Source: CBDTTM01 sp965363355
Lineage (GTDB): Bacteria; Bacillota; Negativicutes; Selenomonadales; Selenomonadaceae
Direction: 5' to 3'
DNA length: 9,217 bases
NCBI GenBank assembly: GCA_965363355.1
Contig: CBDTTM010000094.1
Span: 1-9,217, forward strand
Shown here: one piece after another, positions 5,600-9,217 of the stretch
How positions within the stretch are numbered: position 1 is the first letter of the stretch
How the letters are laid out: each line of letters opens with the position of its first letter
The notes under the pieces: generated by a model
What the model was told of the DNA's origin: nothing
What the model saw: the letters and a program-made list of their open reading frames with translations, nothing else
Databases searched by the model: none
Translations under genes and position numbers: made by a program

Positions 5600-7304
5600 C
5601 TTAAAAGTAGCACAAAAATTAGGCTTGCTGATTGCAGTTTTCTTGGCCGCTTTGGTTTGCGTAGGTGGGACTGGGTATTATTTCCTCAGTAAAACCAACG
5701 AATCCATGGAAAAGATGTACAAGGAAAACTTGCAGGCAATCGAGCTGATCCGAGACAATGGGGCGCAGGCCTATCGAATCGAAGCGGATACATATGCGCT
5801 TATGATTACACAAGACGCTGGGGAGAATAAGAATCTTTCGGAAGATATCAGTACGAGAGCAAAATTATTTGATGAAAATCTGACGAAATTTGAACAGATT
5901 CCAATCGGTGATGCAGCCCTGGCAAAGAGCAAGCAGATCCGTGAAGAGTTAGCGAAGTACAGGGCGGTTCGTGTAAATGTAATAGCCTTAGCTACGCAGA
6001 ACAAGAACGCAGAGGCCTATGCTCTTTACAATCAGCAAGGGAAAATCCTTTCTGAGAAGTTTACGGCAGACCTTAGAGCTTTGAGTGATGATATGAATAA
6101 GTCGGCGGCAGCACTCAGCGAAGAAAACCATAAGGGGTTTGTTTTTGCCAGTATGGTCTTTGTCGTGATTATTTTTATCGGTTTGCTTTTGGGTGGACTT
6201 CTTGGCTGGCTTATCACGGCTCGGATAAAGAAACGCTTGGTCGATGTTGTGCATTTTGTTGAAACTCTTGCAAAAGGGGATTTTTCGCAGGCGGTTTCAG
6301 CACAAAGCTTACATGATAAAAGCGAGTTCGGGACGCTTTCGCAGGCGTGCGAAAAGATGCGTGGCAATCTTAATGGCTTGATTGTTCAATTGGCCAGTAC
6401 ATCCGAGCAATTGGCGGCTTCGTCAGAAGAGCTCACCGCCAATGCAGAACAATCGGCACAGGCCTCGACGCAGGTGGCAGACGCTGTAAGCGAAGTTGCA
6501 AATGGCGCTGAAAAACAACTCCATTTAGCGGATAATGCGAGCACAGAGGTCAAACAGATTTCAAATGCTATTGGGCAAGTTGCCGGCAATACGGAAAATG
6601 TAGCGACTTCAGCTGAAAAAACAGCACAGACAGCAAATGATGGTGAGGCTGCTATCAAGCAGGCAGTAACTCAAATGGGCATCATTGAACAAAAGACCAA
6701 TAATACATCGGTTGTAATCGGCGAATTGGAAGAAAAATCCAAACAAATCGGTCAAATTGTCGATGTGATTTCCAATATTTCGGGACAGACGAATTTGCTT
6801 GCCTTAAATGCAGCAATTGAAGCGGCAAGAGCTGGTGAAGCTGGCCGGGGATTTGCTGTTGTAGCAGAAGAAGTAAGGAAATTAGCTGAGCAGTCGCAAA
6901 ATGCAGCGAAGGAAATAACGGATTTGATCGGGGAAGTTCAGGCTAAGACCAATAGTGCGGTCACCTTTATGAACGACGGCAAAAAAGAAGTCGATAACGG
7001 AACGCAGGTTGTGTCGACGGCCGGTGAAAGCTTTGAAGCGATCCTTACCATGGTTCGGGCTATGACGGATCAAATTCACGAGATATCGGGTGCGATCGAA
7101 GAAGTTACCAGCGGCACGCATAACGTCGTCAGTGCGGTAGAAGCAATCGATCAAGAAAGCCAAAAAACTTCACAGCAGACGCAAAATATTTCGGCGGCAA
7201 CGGAAGAGCAATCGGCTTCGGTCGAAGAAATCTCGTCGGCAAGCCAGCACTTAGCTAATATGGCAGAAGAGCTGCAGAAGGCGATAAGAAAATTCAAGGT
7301 CTGA
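5583..7304 (+). CDS. methyl-accepting chemotaxis protein with four-helix-bundle sensor
   Basis: This is a 573-residue chemoreceptor. The N-terminus MNWLNDLKVAQKLGLLI and the roughly 150-residue helical, charged, glycine-poor extracytoplasmic region (about 35-184) fit the 4HB_MCP sensor family. TM1 lies at about 12-33, TM2 at about 186-212 and HAMP at about 213-266; the signalling coiled coil follows. The tip from NISGQTNLLALNAA to EEVRKLAE is at 398-436. Likely methylation regions are EELTANAEQSAQAS (282-295) and SAATEEQSAS (537-546). After the tip the protein has exactly 137 residues, as in the upstream receptor, so both belong to the same signalling length class and could form mixed arrays. 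It ends in FKV with no CheR-docking tail. The start is GTG, supported by AGGGAG (5569-5574) 8 bp upstream; an in-frame TAA at 5577-5579 excludes an earlier start nearby. The ligand is unknown. Confidence 0.92.
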   Translation: MNWLNDLKVAQKLGLLIAVFLAALVCVGGTGYYFLSKTNESMEKMYKENLQAIELIRDNGAQAYRIEADTYALMITQDAGENKNLSEDISTRAKLFDENLTKFEQIPIGDAALAKSKQIREELAKYRAVRVNVIALATQNKNAEAYALYNQQGKILSEKFTADLRALSDDMNKSAAALSEENHKGFVFASMVFVVIIFIGLLLGGLLGWLITARIKKRLVDVVHFVETLAKGDFSQAVSAQSLHDKSEFGTLSQACEKMRGNLNGLIVQLASTSEQLAASSEELTANAEQSAQASTQVADAVSEVANGAEKQLHLADNASTEVKQISNAIGQVAGNTENVATSAEKTAQTANDGEAAIKQAVTQMGIIEQKTNNTSVVIGELEEKSKQIGQIVDVISNISGQTNLLALNAAIEAARAGEAGRGFAVVAEEVRKLAEQSQNAAKEITDLIGEVQAKTNSAVTFMNDGKKEVDNGTQVVSTAGESFEAILTMVRAMTDQIHEISGAIEEVTSGTHNVVSAVEAIDQESQKTSQQTQNISAATEEQSASVEEISSASQHLANMAEELQKAIRKFKV

Positions 7305-7322
7305 ATTTGATGCCGTAAAACA

Positions 7323-7376
7323 AAAAAAGAGTTGTTGTAAAAGCCGGAAATTCCGCTTTTGCAGCAACTCTTTTTT
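7323..7376. terminator. bidirectional intrinsic terminator between convergent genes
   Basis: AAAAAAGAGTTGTTGTAAAAGC is complementary, apart from G-U pairs and one bulged C, to GCTTTTGCAGCAACTCTTTTTT, with CCGG-AAA-TTCCG at the tip. An A run (7322-7328) on one side and a T run (7371-7376) on the other allow it to end both the plus-strand receptor gene and the minus-strand channel gene (stop at 7394). Confidence 0.9.
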
Positions 7377-7393
7377 ACTGAGAAAATAGCTTT

Positions 7394-8398
7394 TTAACTG
7401 CTGGATTTATTGCCAGCTAGCTTGTTCAATTGATTGAGTTCGTTTGGTCCTCCAAGTAAAATAAGGACATCATCAATGAGCAATCGTTCTTCTGCCTGGG
7501 GATTTACCAGTAAATGTTCATTTCGTTGAATGGCGATGACGATGGCGTTGTATTCGGTGCGAATGCCGCTGTCCATAAGGCTTTTGCCAATCAAATCGGA
7601 TTTTTTCTGCAAGGCGATCTGGGCCATGTCGAGATGGAGTTCCTGATTGTAAAAAACATTTTCCATCAGATCCATGATCAGCGGTTTTGTCATAGCGTTG
7701 ACCATATGGCGCCCGCCCATGACTGCCGGCGATACGACAGAGGTCGCGCCAGCCCGGCGCATTTTTTCCTCGGCTTCAGGTCGGTCGGCCCTGGCTACGA
7801 TGAAGATATCAGGACAAATAGTTCTGGCAGTCAACGTGATATAAACGTTGTTGGCATCGCCAGACAGCGCGGCGATAACGCCTTTTGCTCGGCGCAGCCC
7901 CGCTGAAAGCAAGACCTCATCCATGGTTGCGTCGCCGCGGATAACGAGGAAATTTTCATCTTCCCAGTGCTTACATGTCTCCGGGTCATTGTCGATGATG
8001 ACGAAGGATTCGTTTTCCTGCTGTAAACGCAAGATGGCATTGGAACCAACTTTTCCGGCTCCACAGATGATGATATGTTGGTTAAGATTTTCTATGTTTT
8101 TTCGCATTTCGCGCCTCCCCAAAACATCTTGTAAGCGTCCTTCGACAATCAAGCTGACCGCTAAGGTCAGGGTGTAGAAAAGGAGGCCAACGCCAATGAT
8201 GATTAAAAAAATCGTAAACCAACGCCCTGCCGGAGTCTTTGGGGTGATATCGCCGTAGCCGACGGTTGAGACAGTTGTGATCACGAGGTAAATAGCATCG
8301 GTTAGGGACAGGCCTTCGAGCAGCATGTAGCCGATGACGCCAATGATGATCGGACAGCTTAAGAGCATGAAAGCTAATTTCATGTGATGCAGTACCAT
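7394..8398 (-). CDS. two-TM potassium channel with TrkA-N/RCK domain
   Basis: This 334-residue protein follows the MthK/Kch-like plan of pore plus RCK. TM1 (about 8-27) is followed by a pore helix and the K+ selectivity filter TVGYGD (45-50), then TM2 (about 60-85), a short linker and a cytoplasmic Rossmann-fold RCK-N domain. That domain starts HIIICGAGKVGSNA (108-121) with the GxGxxG dinucleotide motif at 113-118. VIIDND (133-138) places Asp136 at the end of beta-2, which favours NAD(H) over NADP. An RCK-C (TrkA-C) domain covers about 245-325, including DLIGKSL and DDVLILLGG. Four pores and an octameric RCK ring are expected from the family. The start is the first ATG, with AGGGTGG about 8 bp upstream on the minus strand. 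It is monocistronic: convergent with the receptor gene and divergent from the next gene. The gating ligand is not predictable from sequence. Confidence 0.93.
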   Translation of the reverse strand: MVLHHMKLAFMLLSCPIIIGVIGYMLLEGLSLTDAIYLVITTVSTVGYGDITPKTPAGRWFTIFLIIIGVGLLFYTLTLAVSLIVEGRLQDVLGRREMRKNIENLNQHIIICGAGKVGSNAILRLQQENESFVIIDNDPETCKHWEDENFLVIRGDATMDEVLLSAGLRRAKGVIAALSGDANNVYITLTARTICPDIFIVARADRPEAEEKMRRAGATSVVSPAVMGGRHMVNAMTKPLIMDLMENVFYNQELHLDMAQIALQKKSDLIGKSLMDSGIRTEYNAIVIAIQRNEHLLVNPQAEERLLIDDVLILLGGPNELNQLNKLAGNKSSS

Positions 8399-8462
8399 GG
8401 TTGTTATCCACCCTTATAAAAACATTTTGATTTACGTTGTTTGATAAAATTGTTCAATGTTT

Positions 8463-8491
8463 ATAGTAGCTTAGATAAAAGCCTTTGTCCA
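8463..8491 (-). promoter_or_regulatory. candidate promoter of the potassium channel gene
   Basis: On the minus strand, TGGACA (8491-8486, 5 of 6 to TTGACA), a 17 bp spacer and TACTAT (8468-8463, 4 of 6) form a plausible sigma-70 promoter. It would start near 8457 and leave a leader of about 58 bases. A TATAAA (8465-8460) overlaps but sits 20 bp from the -35. Confidence 0.4.
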
Positions 8492-8564
8492 GTCCCACAA
8501 ATGAGAGAAAAAAGAGAAAAAATGGTGAGATGGGGACATTTAAATACACGAAATGCCTTGTCTG

Positions 8565-8573
8565 TGCTATAAT
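8565..8573 (+). promoter_or_regulatory. extended -10 promoter of the small membrane protein gene
   Basis: TGCTATAAT is a perfect extended -10 (TGnTATAAT). The region 17 bp upstream (8545-8550, TACACG) is a poor -35, which extended -10 promoters tolerate. Transcription would begin near 8580, giving a leader of about 97 bases before the TTG start at 8677. Confidence 0.55.
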
Positions 8574-8586
8574 GTGAAAATAAGGT

Positions 8587-8614
8587 TTCCCATATATTGT
8601 AATATTGAAGGGAA
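8587..8614. repeat. nested imperfect dyad in the leader
   Basis: TTCCC (8587-8591) and GGGAA (8610-8614) enclose ATATT-GT-AATAT (8594-8605). The two dyads are centred within 1 bp of each other, just downstream of the predicted transcription start. It could be an operator or an mRNA leader fold. A further GGTTTT-N8-AAAACC hairpin lies at 8623-8642. No known riboswitch class is recognised. Confidence 0.25.
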
Positions 8615-8676
8615 TGCCAGCAGGTTTTGTTTCTGTAAAACCGATTTATAAAACAAATCAATAGGGGGATTTTTTT

Positions 8677-9126
8677 TTGAGCAAAAAAATAACAGTCGAG
8701 CATCCAGATTTTATTGAACATAAACTGGAAGTTGAATTCAAGGCGCTTAAAATGGTTATTTTATACGATGGTGAGGCAGTGAAGTTAAATCGTCGCGGGA
8801 AGTTCAAAGTGCTTGACGATAAAGGGCAGGAACGAGAAGGCGATATGAGTTCTAATCTTTTTAAACCGGTAAGCCTGCGCATTGACGGCGGTGAAAAAAT
8901 ACAGATCTCTGAAAACTTGCCAAAAGTATTATACGTGTTCATGGCACTGAATATTTTATTGATCAGCGGCGGGGCGATTGGTGGAGCTTTGATGGGGATA
9001 AACCTTGCGTTTGACCGAACGATTTTCCTGTCGGATAAACCCGTCATACTAAAGGGTGTTTTTTGTTTGGTATTGACGTTGTTATCATTTTATCTCTTAG
9101 CGCAAATACAGCTTGCTTTTCGTTGA
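8677..9126 (+). CDS. small two-helix membrane protein of unknown function
   Basis: I do not recognise this 149-residue protein. Residues 1-80 are polar, lysine/glutamate-rich and predicted beta-rich (KITVEHP, LEVEFKALKMVILYDG, GKFKVLDDKG, VSLRIDGGEKIQIS), without a signal peptide, so this part is probably cytoplasmic. Two hydrophobic helices follow, at about 84-107 (with a GGAIGGALMG small-residue motif that favours helix packing) and about 124-145, ending in AFR. Both termini are therefore likely inside, joined by an outside loop of about 15 residues. The start is TTG, chosen because AGGGGG at 8663-8668 lies 8 bp upstream and no in-frame ATG comes before residue 26. The T run between the ribosome binding site and the start is unusual. 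The gene is divergent from the K+ channel gene and probably monocistronic. No function is proposed. Confidence 0.75.
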   Translation: MSKKITVEHPDFIEHKLEVEFKALKMVILYDGEAVKLNRRGKFKVLDDKGQEREGDMSSNLFKPVSLRIDGGEKIQISENLPKVLYVFMALNILLISGGAIGGALMGINLAFDRTIFLSDKPVILKGVFCLVLTLLSFYLLAQIQLAFR

Positions 9127-9157
9127 AAAAGCCAGTTTCATATAAAGAACAGCACCG

Positions 9158-9180
9158 GCCTATTTTTTAGGCTCTATAAT
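9158..9180 (+). other. short hairpin and perfect TATAAT between gene and terminal hairpin
   Basis: GCCTA (9158-9162) and TAGGC (9168-9172) form a 5 bp stem around five T's. A perfect TATAAT at 9175-9180 follows. There is no -35 at 17 bp (9152-9157, GCACCG). Initiation from this -10 would start inside the terminal hairpin. Probably not a functional promoter. Confidence 0.15.
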
Positions 9181-9183
9181 AAA

Positions 9184-9217
9184 TGTTGTGGTTTTGATGA
9201 AAATCAAAACTACAACA
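9184..9217. terminator. perfect hairpin at the window edge, probable terminator
   Basis: TGTTGTGGTTTTGAT (9184-9198) pairs along its full length, with one G-U pair, with ATCAAAACTACAACA (9203-9217) around a GAAA tetraloop. It lies 57 bp after the small membrane protein stop. The window ends on its last base, so the T tract expected of a terminator cannot be seen and the arms may extend further. A mobile-element end or operator is the alternative. Confidence 0.5.

Noticed and set aside
5419..5613. Minus-strand 64-codon open frame between the receptor genes
   Set aside because: It lies across the promoter, leader and start of the second receptor. The composition is AT-driven and there are no coding features.
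4780..6900. DNA similarity between the tip regions of the two receptor genes, considered as a repeat
   Set aside because: Identity is confined to short runs in the universally conserved tip and codon choices differ, so it reflects protein conservation and not a recent duplication.
8492..8537. GTCCC/GGGAC inverted repeat around a purine-rich stretch between the divergent promoters
   Set aside because: The arms are only 5 bp, 36 bases apart, which is expected by chance. No other copy was found.
8461..8721. Minus-strand open frame covering the divergent intergenic region
   Set aside because: It would cover the extended -10 promoter and the start of the 8677 gene. It has no plausible ribosome site or family resemblance.

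Overview
The window looks like chromosomal DNA from an anaerobic, motile, low-to-medium-GC Firmicute. A Negativicutes member (Selenomonas, Anaerovibrio or Pectinatus type) is my best guess. The reasons are the strong AGGAGG ribosome binding sites, the fermentative citrate lyase genes, two chemoreceptors with Firmicutes-type signalling domains ending in FKV, and intrinsic hairpin-plus-T terminators. The genus is a guess. I see no rRNA, tRNA, CRISPR array, insertion sequence or phage gene.

Layout. (1) 1-360 is AT-rich DNA without a gene. It holds candidate promoter elements and several inverted repeats in front of the citrate lyase genes. (2) 361-3109 is a tightly coupled citDEF operon: the acyl carrier protein, the citryl-ACP lyase subunit and the citrate CoA-transferase subunit, with ATGA overlaps at both junctions. 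A terminator closes it. The usual partners citC, citX and citG are not in the window. (3) 3303-5315 and 5583-7304 encode two membrane chemoreceptors in tandem. The first has a Cache-type and the second a four-helix-bundle-type sensor region, with near-matching cytoplasmic output domains. A strong terminator separates them, and both carry the same sigma-28-like promoter word at the same spacing. (4) 7394-8398, on the minus strand, encodes a two-helix K+ channel with a TrkA-N/RCK regulatory domain. It shares a bidirectional terminator with the second receptor gene. (5) 8677-9126 encodes a small, unrecognised two-helix membrane protein with a TTG start. It is transcribed divergently from the channel. 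(6) The window ends exactly on one arm of a hairpin that probably terminates that gene.

How the genes fit together. CitDEF would cleave citrate to acetate and oxaloacetate. The receptors would feed the CheA/CheW pathway. The channel would set K+ flux in response to NAD(H) or a similar ligand. Only the cit genes form a clear operon. A link between citrate use and the neighbouring receptors is inference from adjacency alone.

Most notable observations. The citD product lacks the usual GTxES(S/G)D motif whose serine carries the phosphoribosyl-dephospho-CoA group: the aligned residue is lysine (EKND). Also, both receptor genes share an AGGGACGAT element 14 bp after an AAA, which reads as a flagellar-type promoter. 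I found no clearly novel system in the window.
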